From Bacteroidia bacterium (GTDB taxonomy: Bacteria; Bacteroidota; Bacteroidia; Chitinophagales; Chitinophagaceae), in assembly GCA_030427635.1 (NCBI GenBank), contig JAUIBA010000006.1, positions 1-64,000 on the forward strand: 64,000 bases of DNA. The letters are read 5' to 3'. The translations under genes were made by a program, and so were the position numbers. The notes beneath the pieces were generated by a model. That model was given only the letters and a program-made list of their open reading frames with translations, made no database searches and was not told the DNA's origin. Of the stretch, positions 9,476 through 18,421 are shown piece by piece; within the stretch, counting starts at the first letter, position 1, and each line of letters opens with the position of its first letter.

Positions 9476-10762
9476 TTATGCCATTGCTGCCAGGCTATCT
9501 TTGACCGCAGCTATGGTTTTTGCTACATCATCGCCATTTACTGCACTACTAATGAACCATGTTTCAAATGCTGATGGTGGCAAGTAAATACCTCTATCCA
9601 GCATGTGATGGAAAAATGTAGCAAATGAAGCATTGTCGGCAGATGCTGCATCTGCAAAATTTGTTACCGGCTTGTCACTGAAATGCACACTGATCATAGA
9701 ACCAAGATGATTTATGACATGTTTTCTACCGGATGCATTCAGTACATCGCTGAGACCATCGTGCAGCTGTGCAGTAGTGGCATCAATAGTTGTATAAATA
9801 TCTCTGTTATCGTTGAGGGTCTTTAGGGTTGTGTACCCTGCAATCATGGCTATAGGGTTGCCACTCAGCGTTCCTGCCTGATATACATTGCCCAGCGGCG
9901 CAATGCACTGCATAATGTCGGCACGGCCACCAAATGCACCTACCGGCAAGCCACCACCTATAACCTTACCATAAGTAACAAGATCGGCACGTACACCGAG
10001 CCTTTCCTGGGCACCACCGGGTGCCAGGCGAAACCCTGTCATTACCTCATCAAAAATGAGCACAATGCCCTCTTCGTCACATATACTGCGCAGCCCTTCC
10101 AGAAAACCGGGTGCGGGAATAATGCATCCCATATTACCGGCTACCGGCTCTATAATGATAGCGGCAAGTTCTCCCTTATTAGCAGCTACGATTTCTCGCA
10201 CCGCTTCAAGGTCATTGTATGGCGCTGTAAGTGTATCATTTGCAGCCCCGGCAGTAACACCCGGCACTGTCTGAATATTAAATGTAGCAAGACCACTACC
10301 TGCTTTTACCAGAAAAGCATCGGCATGGCCATGATAGCAACCTTCAAATTTTATAAACTTATTGCGCCCGGTATACCCTCTGGCCAAACGAAGTGCACTC
10401 ATGCATGCCTCAGTACCACTGCTCACCATACGAATCATATCTACCCCGGGCACCATTTGCCTGATAAGCTCTGCCATTTCAATCTCCAGCTCGGTAGGTG
10501 CGCCAAATGAGGTAGACATTCCGGCCCGCTCTTTTATAGCATCTACTACAGCAGGGTAAGCATGTCCCAGTATCATGGGTCCCCATGAGTTGATATAATC
10601 TATATAACTGTTCCCATCAGCATCATACATATATGCTCCGCTGGCGCTGCTCATAAAAACAGGAGTGCCACCTACCGACCTGAACGCGCGTACAGGAGAA
10701 TTAACACCACCGGGAATAGACTGCTGTGCACGACTGAATAACTGACTGCTCTTAGATACCAT
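9476..10762 (-). CDS. hemL: glutamate-1-semialdehyde 2,1-aminomutase
   Basis: 428-residue PLP enzyme that converts glutamate-1-semialdehyde to 5-aminolevulinate in the C5 haem/tetrapyrrole pathway, in the cytoplasm. Length equals the usual 425-430. Visible signatures: [12 protein letters not shown] at the N-terminus, [47 protein letters not shown] (Asp binding the pyridine N) and [18 protein letters not shown] with the Schiff-base Lys near residue 265. It stands alone; no other hem gene is in the window. No clear -7 box is seen upstream. Confidence 0.96.
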   Translation of the reverse strand: MVSKSSQLFSRAQQSIPGGVNSPVRAFRSVGGTPVFMSSASGAYMYDADGNSYIDYINSWGPMILGHAYPAVVDAIKERAGMSTSFGAPTELEIEMAELIRQMVPGVDMIRMVSSGTEACMSALRLARGYTGRNKFIKFEGCYHGHADAFLVKAGSGLATFNIQTVPGVTAGAANDTLTAPYNDLEAVREIVAANKGELAAIIIEPVAGNMGCIIPAPGFLEGLRSICDEEGIVLIFDEVMTGFRLAPGGAQERLGVRADLVTYGKVIGGGLPVGAFGGRADIMQCIAPLGNVYQAGTLSGNPIAMIAGYTTLKTLNDNRDIYTTIDATTAQLHDGLSDVLNASGRKHVINHLGSMISVHFSDKPVTNFADAASADNASFATFFHHMLDRGIYLPPSAFETWFISSAVNGDDVAKTIAAVKDSLAAMA

Positions 10763-10989
10763 ATACTTTCAAATAAAAACGTGCCGCAATTTCCGAATAA
10801 AATGCATCAGAACCGAGTAAGGTGTGCCACAATATTGTCTTTTCAGGGCATAAGAGCCTACATTGGCATGACTTTAACAGCCAAACTATCTACAAAAAGA
10901 GAGGACTGGCATATTTATTGTTTCAGGCAGACCATATCTGTACAGAATTATTTTCCTAATCTTGTATTTCTAAAACACACATTCTTATC

Positions 10990-11931
10990 ATGAAAAGTTC
11001 ATGCAGTCTGCTGTTTGCTATGCTCCTGGCAAGCTCAGCCACTTTTGCCCAGCGAGGCTATCCCGGCAATTACCGTCAATACCAATATGAAAATATGCAG
11101 TATGACAACAGTGTGCTATCTATTTTCTCAGAAAATGGTGAGCCATTTTTCCTCATACTCAATGGCATAAAGCAAAACCTGACTCCACAATCCAAAATAA
11201 GGGTAGAGTATCTGCCTAAATACCAGAATGATGTACAGATAATGTTTCCCAGCGGGAGAACACAACCAATAAGAAGGACTGTAAATATAGCAGACCCAAT
11301 AGATGGGAAGGCAGTAAATCTGACACTACGTATATCGCGCGGGAGAGGCGGAATGGCCCGGCTAAAGTTTCACCGGATGTCAGAGTGCGACAGGAACTAT
11401 CATGGGCCAAGAGATGAGTATGTTATGTATTATGGCAAACCGCAGCAGATAAATACGGTAACAGAAACAACGTTCATGGATCCGATAACCGGCCAATGGA
11501 TAACAGAGACAACAACTACTACCACGACCGACAATAATTATGGACAACATCATAATAATGGTCAGTATGGTGGTGGCCAGAATGGCAACTATGGCGGTGG
11601 CCGTAATAATAACTATACCCCTCCCCCACCACCTATGCCTATGGAGATGGATGCACGCTCATTCAACGATGCGAAGCAAAGCATCTCCAGCGCCTCGTTT
11701 GAGAACACTAAACTTTCTACAGCGCGCACCATTATCAATGGAAACTATATGAGTACCGGCCAGATAATGGAAGTGTGCCGTCTTTTCTCCTTTGAAAACA
11801 CTAAAATGACGTTTGCAAAAGATGCATACAGCAGATGTACTGACCCTCAGAACTATTATAAAGTAGCATCTGTAATGGATTTTGACTCCAATAAAAAAGC
11901 ACTCAACGACTTTATAAACGCAAACAGATAG
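10990..11931 (+). CDS. secreted DUF4476 protein
   Basis: 313-residue exported protein with signal peptide MKSSCSLLFAMLLASSATFA. Residues about 35-130 form a beta-rich part (SVLSIFSENGEPFFLILNG) common at the N-terminus of DUF4476 proteins. A low-complexity linker follows (poly-Thr, then Gly/Asn/Tyr repeats and PPPPPMPM, about 175-215). The C-terminal 90 residues (FNDAKQSISSASFENTKLST, then MSTGQIMEVCRLFSFE) are a helical DUF4476 domain. The function is unknown; the linker suggests an extended periplasmic or surface protein. A strong terminator follows. Confidence 0.8.
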   Translation: MKSSCSLLFAMLLASSATFAQRGYPGNYRQYQYENMQYDNSVLSIFSENGEPFFLILNGIKQNLTPQSKIRVEYLPKYQNDVQIMFPSGRTQPIRRTVNIADPIDGKAVNLTLRISRGRGGMARLKFHRMSECDRNYHGPRDEYVMYYGKPQQINTVTETTFMDPITGQWITETTTTTTTDNNYGQHHNNGQYGGGQNGNYGGGRNNNYTPPPPPMPMEMDARSFNDAKQSISSASFENTKLSTARTIINGNYMSTGQIMEVCRLFSFENTKMTFAKDAYSRCTDPQNYYKVASVMDFDSNKKALNDFINANR

Positions 11932-11952
11932 TATCTCTGCAAAGAAATAACA

Positions 11953-11992
11953 ACAGAAAGCCCACCGCCTTTAAGAACGGTGGGCTTTCTGT
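11953..11992. terminator. bidirectional terminator hairpin
   Basis: Perfect 15-bp stem (11953-11967 with 11978-11992, core GCCCACCG/CGGTGGGC) and 10-nt loop between two convergent genes. The minus-strand exit is T-rich, the plus-strand exit less so. Confidence 0.8.
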
Positions 11993-12007
11993 ATCTAAAT
12001 AACGGCA

Positions 12008-12616
12008 TTATGCTGCAAGGGACTTCCTGTATAGCTGATAAAAAAGCATAGGAAGAAAAACAAAGTTCAATAATCCCATACCTAATACGACCTGCATATT
12101 GGCCGTAGGGAATGAGCTGAGCTTAAACAGATTGCCGGAAGCAATCAGTATGCCAGCTGCCAGCCCGGCAAAAATGCGGAGATTGGTAGTAGCATTCATG
12201 TTTTTCAGTGCTTTTAGCGAGTTATATACCATAATGAACATGGTGCATAACAGAGATGCAAAACCAGAGATAAGTATTACCCTGGCACCTGGCCAATGCA
12301 TAACCCGGAACATAATTCCAGTAGAAATCAAAAACGCGGCTGTGAAACCCAGCCCATAAACTGCTCTTTTCATGTTTGTTTGTTTTTTATAAGTTAAAAG
12401 AAAATATAGTTCTTCCTGTATTTCGTGTATTCCATTGGGAGATATAGCCTGAAACGCCTTACCGTAAGCTGAATCAAAATCAAGACCTTCATCCATCTGC
12501 TCTTCTACAAAGCAGCAGTAATGGTCCAGGAGATCTTCCATCAGCCCGGCATCTGAAATGTCTGCAGCTATGCGCATCTCCAGAATGGCTAATTGCTCAT
12601 CAGAAAGCAGGCTCAT
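12008..12616 (-). CDS. membrane protein with HAAS-like N-terminal domain, PadR partner
   Basis: 202 residues. The first about 80 are soluble and helical (LSDEQLAILEMRIAADI, LMEDLLDHYCCFVEEQMDEG, FDSAYGKAFQAI), resembling the HAAS-type helical signalling domains that accompany PadR regulators. Four hydrophobic segments follow (about 83-105, 110-130, 143-160, 170-195). The phrase FRVMHWPGARVILISGF resembles the membrane part of GldL, the T9SS motor subunit. The gene overlaps padR by 17 nt, so the two are surely co-expressed. By analogy it may be a membrane sensor or target that works with the regulator; this role is inference. Confidence 0.7.
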   Translation of the reverse strand: MSLLSDEQLAILEMRIAADISDAGLMEDLLDHYCCFVEEQMDEGLDFDSAYGKAFQAISPNGIHEIQEELYFLLTYKKQTNMKRAVYGLGFTAAFLISTGIMFRVMHWPGARVILISGFASLLCTMFIMVYNSLKALKNMNATTNLRIFAGLAAGILIASGNLFKLSSFPTANMQVVLGMGLLNFVFLPMLFYQLYRKSLAA

Positions 12617-12953
12617 ATGCAGACAGTGGTTTGGTTGTGATAAGAATATGTATGGTATTCAGAAAATCAAGCAGCTCATCTACAGATGCCTGAGTAGCAC
12701 TTTTACCCGGCGTAGTAAGGTGATAGTATTTTCTTACCCGTTTACCAACATAGACCTGTTCTGTCCTTACCAGGCCATCGGCCTCCAGTTTATGCAATGC
12801 GGGGTATAATGAGCCTTCTTTCAATAGAATTTTTTCGCCCGACATATTGCGCACCATCTGGGTTATTTCGTAGCCATACAGCTTTCCGTTACTCTCCAGC
12901 AGCTTGAGAATAATAGTAGATAATGTTCCTTTTAATAATTCTGTCTGATTCAT
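12600..12953 (-). CDS. PadR-family transcriptional regulator
   Basis: 117-residue winged-helix regulator starting MNQTELLKGTLSTIILKLLE. The classic PadR features are present: LYGYEITQMVRNMSG, LKEGSLYPALHKLEADGLV, and the wing VRKYYHLTTPGK. The ATG at 12953 is chosen over upstream codons because PadR proteins begin at this motif and because a promoter lies 33 nt upstream. PadR proteins are usually autorepressors. The downstream gene overlaps by 17 nt and encodes a membrane protein with a PadR-associated helical domain, so this looks like a two-gene regulator/sensor unit. Confidence 0.9.
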   Translation of the reverse strand: MNQTELLKGTLSTIILKLLESNGKLYGYEITQMVRNMSGEKILLKEGSLYPALHKLEADGLVRTEQVYVGKRVRKYYHLTTPGKSATQASVDELLDFLNTIHILITTKPLSAYEPAF

Positions 12954-12985
12954 AGATTCCAGTTGCATCTTGTAACAATGCATCA

Positions 12986-13017
12986 CAAAACTATATATTA
13001 ATTTTAAAACAACAAAA
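12986..13017 (-). promoter_or_regulatory. promoter of the padR operon
   Basis: Minus-strand TTTG (13017-13014), 20-nt spacer, then TAGTTTTG (12993-12986): a full match to the Bacteroidota consensus. The start codon is about 33 nt downstream. Confidence 0.65.
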
Positions 13018-13061
13018 AATATAACAGAAATCTCCCTGTTCCATATCTGTTACTGCTGCTT

Positions 13062-13069
13062 TAGATTTG
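13062..13069 (+). promoter_or_regulatory. -7 element of the cca operon
   Basis: TAGATTTG ends 8 nt before the ATG at 13078. A weak -33 (TGTT at 13037-13040) is 21 nt upstream. The leader would be only a few nucleotides long. Confidence 0.55.
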
Positions 13070-13077
13070 CAGGAGTT

Positions 13078-14544
13078 ATGGACATAGATTGCAGCGCTGA
13101 AGAGCTAGGACTATTTGAAGTAATAGGAAAATCGGCGGGAGAGTCGGGCACAACCTGCTATGTAATAGGTGGGTTTGTACGGGATAAGATACTGAACCGT
13201 GCGACAAAGGACATAGATATTGTGTGCATAGGAGATGGGATAGCGCTGGCACATTCTGTAGCAAAAAAACTACCCGGCAGACCAAATGTGAGTTATTTTA
13301 AAAACTTCGGCACGGCTCACTTTCGTTATAATGGTATAGATGTAGAGTTTGTAGGTGCACGTAAAGAATCATACCGGCAGCACTCCAGAAAACCAGAAGT
13401 AACACCCGGCACGCTGGAGGATGACCAAAAAAGGAGGGACTTCACTATAAATGCACTGGCAATAAGCCTGAATGAGGGTAGCTACGGCAACCTCATTGAC
13501 CCGTTTGAGGGCATGAAGGACCTGTCGCTGAAAAAGATACGCACACCACTGGAGCCTGATACCACTTTTTCGGATGACCCATTGAGAATGATGCGTGCCA
13601 TACGGTTTGCCAATCAGCTGAACTTCGAAATAGAGCCTGAAATCTTTGCATCTATCAAACATAACAGAGAGCGGATACGCATTGTATCGCAGGAGCGGAT
13701 AACGGACGAGCTGAATAAAATAATGATGTGCAGCAGCCCCTCTACTGGACTGGACCTGCTGTACCGCTCAGGACTATTGAAAGAATTCTTCCCTCAGATG
13801 GTAGCACTTGCGGGAGTAGAGATACTGGAAGGGAAAGGCCATAAGGATAACTTCTACCATACCCTACAGGTAATAGATAATACCGCATCAAAAAGTGATG
13901 ACCTGTGGCTAAGATGGGCGGCACTGCTGCACGACATAGGGAAGCCTGCTACCAAAAGATTTGAAGATGGGCATGGGTGGACTTTTCACGGGCATGAAGT
14001 AGTAGGGGAAAGAATGACCCCAAAAATATTCAGACAGCTAAAGCTGCCACAGAATGAAAAGATGAAGTATGTGGCAAAACTTGTAGCACTACATCTGCGC
14101 CCGATAAGTCTTACTAAAGAAGATATCACAGACTCTGCCATGAGGCGACTACTGTTTGACGCCGGTGACGACCTGGAAGATCTGATGCTGCTGTGTGAGA
14201 GCGATATAACATCAAAGAACAGGCAAAAAGTAAAGCGATATCTGGAAAATTTTGAGCTTGTAAAAATACGGCTGAAAGAGGTAGAGGAAAAGGATAAGAT
14301 AAGAAACTGGCAGCCTCCTGTAAGTGGTGACGACATAATGCGTATCTTCGGCATCGGACCATCGAGAGCAGTAGGTGTACTCAAAACTACTATACGAGAG
14401 GCAATACTGGATGGCGATATTCCCAATAACTATGATGCTGCTTATAACCTGCTAATGGAAAAGGCGCAGGAAATGAACATGACACCCGTAGATAATGGCA
14501 AAAATAACACTGACACAGGGGGACATAACACAGATAAAAGCTGA
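13078..14544 (+). CDS. cca: CCA tRNA nucleotidyltransferase with HD domain
   Basis: 488-residue class II nucleotidyltransferase that adds or repairs the 3' CCA of tRNAs. The head motif [13 protein letters not shown] with the metal-binding pair in KDIDIV is at about 22-45; the [11 protein letters not shown] motif is at about 119-129; the tRNA-binding region with [16 protein letters not shown] follows. An HD domain ([11 protein letters not shown], about 282) is seen and is common in this family, often giving phosphohydrolase activity. The protein ends in a low-complexity Asn/Asp/Thr tail. The macrodomain gene starts 50 nt before the stop codon, and the aminotransferase gene follows, forming a tight operon. 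Confidence 0.93.
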   Translation: MDIDCSAEELGLFEVIGKSAGESGTTCYVIGGFVRDKILNRATKDIDIVCIGDGIALAHSVAKKLPGRPNVSYFKNFGTAHFRYNGIDVEFVGARKESYRQHSRKPEVTPGTLEDDQKRRDFTINALAISLNEGSYGNLIDPFEGMKDLSLKKIRTPLEPDTTFSDDPLRMMRAIRFANQLNFEIEPEIFASIKHNRERIRIVSQERITDELNKIMMCSSPSTGLDLLYRSGLLKEFFPQMVALAGVEILEGKGHKDNFYHTLQVIDNTASKSDDLWLRWAALLHDIGKPATKRFEDGHGWTFHGHEVVGERMTPKIFRQLKLPQNEKMKYVAKLVALHLRPISLTKEDITDSAMRRLLFDAGDDLEDLMLLCESDITSKNRQKVKRYLENFELVKIRLKEVEEKDKIRNWQPPVSGDDIMRIFGIGPSRAVGVLKTTIREAILDGDIPNNYDAAYNLLMEKAQEMNMTPVDNGKNNTDTGGHNTDKS

Positions 14545-15013
14545 CGCTATTGTAAATGCAGCCAACACCTCTCTCATGGGTGGCGGCGGAGTAGATGGCG
14601 CTATACACAGGGCTGCCGGGCCTGAGCTACGCCAGGAGTGCGCCCTGCTAAACGGATGCCGGACCGGTGAAGCCAAGATAACCAGCGGATATCTGCTGCC
14701 GGCAAGATATGTAATACATGCTGTAGGACCTATATGGAACGGCGGTAACAAAAGTGAACCCGAACTGCTGTATGCTGCATACAAAAACAGCCTGCTGACC
14801 GGCCAGCAGAATGGAGTACGCATCATAGCTTTCCCCAACATAAGTACAGGGGTATATAATTATCCCAGGGAAGAGGCTGCTACCATAGCTATAAGTGCTG
14901 TGAATGATTATATATCCCAGCACAGTAATGCACTGGATGAGGTAATATTCGTATGCTTTGATGACGATAATTACTTATTATACCAGCAGCTTCTGGGCCA
15001 AGCGAATATCTGA
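14495..15013 (+). CDS. macrodomain ADP-ribose hydrolase
   Basis: 172 residues, a complete single macrodomain of the YmdB/Af1521 type. It carries [20 protein letters not shown], the glycine loop [14 protein letters not shown], and the [16 protein letters not shown] diphosphate loop. Such enzymes bind ADP-ribose and hydrolyse O-acetyl-ADP-ribose, ADP-ribose-1''-phosphate or mono-ADP-ribosyl marks. The gene overlaps cca by 50 nt in another frame and ends TGATG onto the aminotransferase start. Co-translation with a tRNA-end enzyme hints at an RNA-linked substrate, but that is inference. Confidence 0.9.
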   Translation: MAKITLTQGDITQIKADAIVNAANTSLMGGGGVDGAIHRAAGPELRQECALLNGCRTGEAKITSGYLLPARYVIHAVGPIWNGGNKSEPELLYAAYKNSLLTGQQNGVRIIAFPNISTGVYNYPREEAATIAISAVNDYISQHSNALDEVIFVCFDDDNYLLYQQLLGQANI

Positions 15014-16185
15014 TGAATAACCGACAATTGTTTCTGAGACATGTAGCTCAGACCTCCCCTGCCCCACTGGCGCTGGAAATAACAGATGCCAGCGGATGCT
15101 ACCTGACAGGAGCTGATGGCAAAAAGTATCTGGACCTGATAGGGGGCATAAGCGTATGCAATACCGGACACCGGCACCCTGCTATTACCGATGCGATAAA
15201 AAAGCAGGCAGATCATTACCTGCATGTAATGGTATATGGAGAGCTTGTGCAGAGCCCTCAGGTAGCTTATGCATCACTGCTATCAGCGCACTTTCCTACA
15301 TCGCTAAACTGTGTGTACTTTACCAACTCAGGCGCTGAGGCTACAGAGGGAGCGCTAAAACTGGCGCGCAGGGTTACCGGCAGAACTGACATAGTATGCT
15401 GCAATAAAAGCTACCATGGCAGCACACTGGGTGCGCTGAGTGTAATGGGTGATGAGTACTGGCGTAATGCGTACAGACCACTGCTGCCGGGGGTATGGCA
15501 TTATGACTATAATAGTGAAGACCTGATAGCCGGAATTACGAACCAGACTGCATGCGTACTACTGGAAACAATACAGGCAGAAGCGGGCGTAAATGAGCCA
15601 TCAGGAAACTGGCTGCAGCGGGTAAGAGAAAAGTGCCATGAAACAGGTACGCTCCTGATACTGGATGAAATACAATGCGGGCTGGGAAGAACTGGCCGGC
15701 TATGGGGTTTTGAACATTATAATATAATACCAGATATAGTACTACTGGGCAAGGCACTGGGAGGCGGCATGCCACTAGGCGCATTTGTAGCTGACCAGGC
15801 AATGATGCAATCATTCACTGCCGACCCTGTACTGGGACATATAACAACCTTTGGCGGGCATCCTGTATGCTGTGCCGCAGGTATGGCAGGCATGCATGTA
15901 GTACTGAAGGAACAGCTGCATATAACTGCCGAAGCAAAAGGGCAGCTATTCAAAAAGCTGCTGAAACATGATAAAATAAAAGCAGTGAGGGGAAAAGGCC
16001 TCCTGATAGCAGTAGCACTAGCGTCAGGTGAGGAGGTAATAGCCGTACTGGAAAGGTGTATGAAAAGCGGGCTCTTTTCAGATTGGTTCCTTTTTGCCCC
16101 TGACTGTATAAGAATAGCACCGCCGCTTACTATATCTGATGAAGAAATAGCAGAAGCATGCAACATACTTCTCAGCTGCCTGTAA
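15013..16185 (+). CDS. class III PLP aminotransferase (ornithine/acetylornithine-like)
   Basis: 390-residue fold-type I, class III aminotransferase. Seen: YLDLIGGISVCNTGHRHP near the N-terminus, YFTNSGAEATEGALKLAR, LILDEIQCGLGRTG with the PLP-binding Asp, and LLGKALGGGMPLGAF with the Schiff-base Lys. This group includes acetylornithine, ornithine and 4-aminobutyrate aminotransferases; no arg gene is nearby, so the substrate cannot be fixed. The start overlaps the macrodomain stop by one base (TGATG), implying translational coupling. An AT-rich terminator follows at 16201. Confidence 0.88.
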   Translation: MNNRQLFLRHVAQTSPAPLALEITDASGCYLTGADGKKYLDLIGGISVCNTGHRHPAITDAIKKQADHYLHVMVYGELVQSPQVAYASLLSAHFPTSLNCVYFTNSGAEATEGALKLARRVTGRTDIVCCNKSYHGSTLGALSVMGDEYWRNAYRPLLPGVWHYDYNSEDLIAGITNQTACVLLETIQAEAGVNEPSGNWLQRVREKCHETGTLLILDEIQCGLGRTGRLWGFEHYNIIPDIVLLGKALGGGMPLGAFVADQAMMQSFTADPVLGHITTFGGHPVCCAAGMAGMHVVLKEQLHITAEAKGQLFKKLLKHDKIKAVRGKGLLIAVALASGEEVIAVLERCMKSGLFSDWFLFAPDCIRIAPPLTISDEEIAEACNILLSCL

Positions 16186-16200
16186 GCAGGGATAAGTTCA

Positions 16201-16239
16201 AAAAAAATAGCCGTTTTTAAATGATGCTGCTATTTTTTT
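16201..16239 (+). terminator. terminator after the cca operon
   Basis: AAAAAAATAGC (16201-16211) pairs with GCTATTTTTTT (16229-16239) across a 17-nt loop, with the T-run forming the end of the stem. It lies 15 nt after the aminotransferase stop. Confidence 0.6.
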
Positions 16240-16282
16240 GCTATTTTGGCAATTCTGCATACACACAAAAACAACCAACAAC

Positions 16283-17029
16283 ATGTCGCTGAACCTGTGC
16301 ATTGACTGGGGTAACACCAACATTAAAGTATCCTTATTTGCCGATGGCAAAATGCAAAAGCCTGTCATATTTTCGGAAGACTCTATTCTGGAGCAGATAA
16401 CAGGCATTATAGAAACACATAAACCTGACAAGGCTATACTATGCTCTGTATCACAACACAGTATAGAGCTGGAAATGATGCTAAAGTCTAAAATTAAAAG
16501 CTCAGTAATTCTCACAGGTAATACCAATGTTCCGTTTAACAATGCTTACCTGTCGGCAGACACACTGGGGGCTGACAGACTGGCACTGGTAAGCGGTGCA
16601 TATGCTGATTATCCGGGCCGTACAACACTGGTGATATCAATAGGCACCTGCATTACCTATAACCTGCTGCAGGAAGGGCGCACCTTCAGAGGTGGTGCCA
16701 TATCGCCAGGGGTGCAGATGCGCCTGAAAGCAATGAATGCATTTACCAGTTTGCTGCCCGACCTGAAGAAAGCAGATATGGATGCTCTGCTTTTAGGCTA
16801 TGATACTGAGACCTGCATACAGAGTGGTGCAGTGAACGGAATGGCCGCAGAAGTGGACGGAATGATAAATATGTATAGCGAGCGCTATAATGATTTTAAC
16901 GTGGTCTTAACTGGCGGGGATGCTCCCGGCTTTGCATCCAGGCTTAAAAATAGGATATTTGCCGACCCTGACTTACTCATGAAGGGGTGCAACTTAATTC
17001 TGAATCATAATGTGCCTTCGCCGCAATAA
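16283..17029 (+). CDS. coaX: type III pantothenate kinase
   Basis: 248-residue cytoplasmic kinase of the ASKHA fold that phosphorylates pantothenate in coenzyme A synthesis. The N-terminal phosphate motif CIDWGNTNIKVSLF, the DTLGADRLALVSGA motif and VISIGTCITYNLL with GGAISPGVQMR are all present. The ATG at 16283 is used because the family begins directly at this motif; an in-frame start 45 nt upstream adds unrelated residues. The stop overlaps the next gene by 20 nt, so coaX heads an operon with the outer-membrane protein and perhaps lptC. Confidence 0.93.
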   Translation: MSLNLCIDWGNTNIKVSLFADGKMQKPVIFSEDSILEQITGIIETHKPDKAILCSVSQHSIELEMMLKSKIKSSVILTGNTNVPFNNAYLSADTLGADRLALVSGAYADYPGRTTLVISIGTCITYNLLQEGRTFRGGAISPGVQMRLKAMNAFTSLLPDLKKADMDALLLGYDTETCIQSGAVNGMAAEVDGMINMYSERYNDFNVVLTGGDAPGFASRLKNRIFADPDLLMKGCNLILNHNVPSPQ

Positions 17030-18362
17030 GTATTTTTTTGTTTTCCTGACTGCTGTAATCAGCACGCCTGCGATGGCGCAAACGACTGCATCGTATAGCA
17101 ACCCTATTAATGGCAGAGACAATAATCCGTATTCAAAATACGGATTAGGGGAGTTGCTTAACGGTAATAATGTTGCTATGCGTGGAGCAGGTAATGCGAC
17201 ATCTGCATATGCTAACGGCTATACGATAAACACTGACAATCCGGCTTCGTATTCACTGCTGGAAAGGACAACGTTTGAACTGGGAGGCGTAGCATCTACC
17301 CGCAACACGACAGGGTCTATAAACGGAGCACCACAATCTTACAGATCGGGTACGGCATCAATAGCGTATATGACCATGGCCGTACCAGTGACGCGCCATG
17401 GTGGTTTCTCTTTTGGCTTCAGGCCCTATGCACGTACCTACTATTCCCTGCGGGACACGATATCGTCAGGCACTATGCCACCGTCGCCTATAGACAGCGC
17501 CGAAATGATATATAAAGGTGAGGGCTCTCTCAACTATGCATTTATAGGTGGCAGCGTAAGGGTAAAAGGATTAAGCGCCGGGTTTAACTTCGGCTACCTG
17601 TTTGGCAATACATTCAACAGTACGCAGCTGAACCCTTATGACTATACGAATGCTACGAGAAGCTACGTATCGGAATACAGTACGCAAACCCGTGTGGGAG
17701 GCATCATGTGGAAAGGTGGCCTTATGTATACGGCAAAGCTGGACTCATTCATAACCCTGAGAATAGGTGGTAGCATATCACTGAATCAGAAGATAAACCA
17801 GCACTTTACAGAGTACCACATAAGCGGATACAACTTTGGCGATACCGTAATCAGAGACACGGCATACTTTCAGCCTGAAACCAAAGGTAAGCTAACGCTA
17901 CCTACAAGTTACAGCGGTGGCTTTATGCTGAGTAAAGAGAACAAATGGTCTGTAATGGCCGACTATAGCGCTACTCAGTGGAGTGAATTCAGCAGCGACC
18001 TGAATAGTCATATGAACAGGAATATTGCTGCAAGCTCGTATAAAATGAGCCTCGGTACTGAATACATTCCTGACGTTAACGATTTAAAACATATACTATC
18101 CCGCTGCACCTACCGACTGGGAGGATACTATGGTACTGACTATATAACACCATCGGCCACCACCCTTAACTATTATGGCATAACAGCAGGCATGACACTA
18201 CCCTTCCGCAGGTTTCAGACACAGATGTCTTATCTGCATGCCGCCGTTGATGTGGGCAGACTGGGCACTACAGATAACGGACTTATGCAGCAGAACTATG
18301 TACGATTCTCTTTAGGGTTCTCCATGACATCGAAGTGGTTTGAGCGTGCGAAATATCAATAA
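17010..18362 (+). CDS. outer-membrane beta-barrel protein upstream of lptC
   Basis: 450 residues with a signal peptide (MCLRRNKYFFVFLTAVISTPAMA). The mature part starts with NPYSKYGLGELLNGNNVAMRGAGNAT and TINTDNPASYS, a motif seen in FadL/OmpP1-like outer-membrane proteins of Bacteroidota, and continues as alternating strands. No substrate can be inferred. The start codon lies 20 nt inside coaX. lptC follows after a short hairpin, so an envelope-assembly role is plausible but not shown. Confidence 0.75.
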   Translation: MCLRRNKYFFVFLTAVISTPAMAQTTASYSNPINGRDNNPYSKYGLGELLNGNNVAMRGAGNATSAYANGYTINTDNPASYSLLERTTFELGGVASTRNTTGSINGAPQSYRSGTASIAYMTMAVPVTRHGGFSFGFRPYARTYYSLRDTISSGTMPPSPIDSAEMIYKGEGSLNYAFIGGSVRVKGLSAGFNFGYLFGNTFNSTQLNPYDYTNATRSYVSEYSTQTRVGGIMWKGGLMYTAKLDSFITLRIGGSISLNQKINQHFTEYHISGYNFGDTVIRDTAYFQPETKGKLTLPTSYSGGFMLSKENKWSVMADYSATQWSEFSSDLNSHMNRNIAASSYKMSLGTEYIPDVNDLKHILSRCTYRLGGYYGTDYITPSATTLNYYGITAGMTLPFRRFQTQMSYLHAAVDVGRLGTTDNGLMQQNYVRFSLGFSMTSKWFERAKYQ

Positions 18363-18367
18363 CATTT

Positions 18368-18389
18368 ATGCCTGCCTCATGGCAGGCAT
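18368..18389 (+). terminator. short hairpin between the OMP gene and lptC
   Basis: ATGCCTGCC (18368-18376) pairs with GGCAGGCAT (18381-18389) around TCAT, 6 nt after the upstream stop. There is no T-run, so it may be an attenuator or mRNA-processing hairpin rather than a full terminator. Confidence 0.5.
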
Positions 18390-18421
18390 TATTACTACAC
18401 AGAGAAGGTGCTTGCACAAAC

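Noticed and set aside
10781-10993. 70-codon open frame upstream of the DUF4476 gene
   Set aside because: No promoter, no recognisable motif, and it runs into the signal-peptide start of the next gene; composition looks non-coding.
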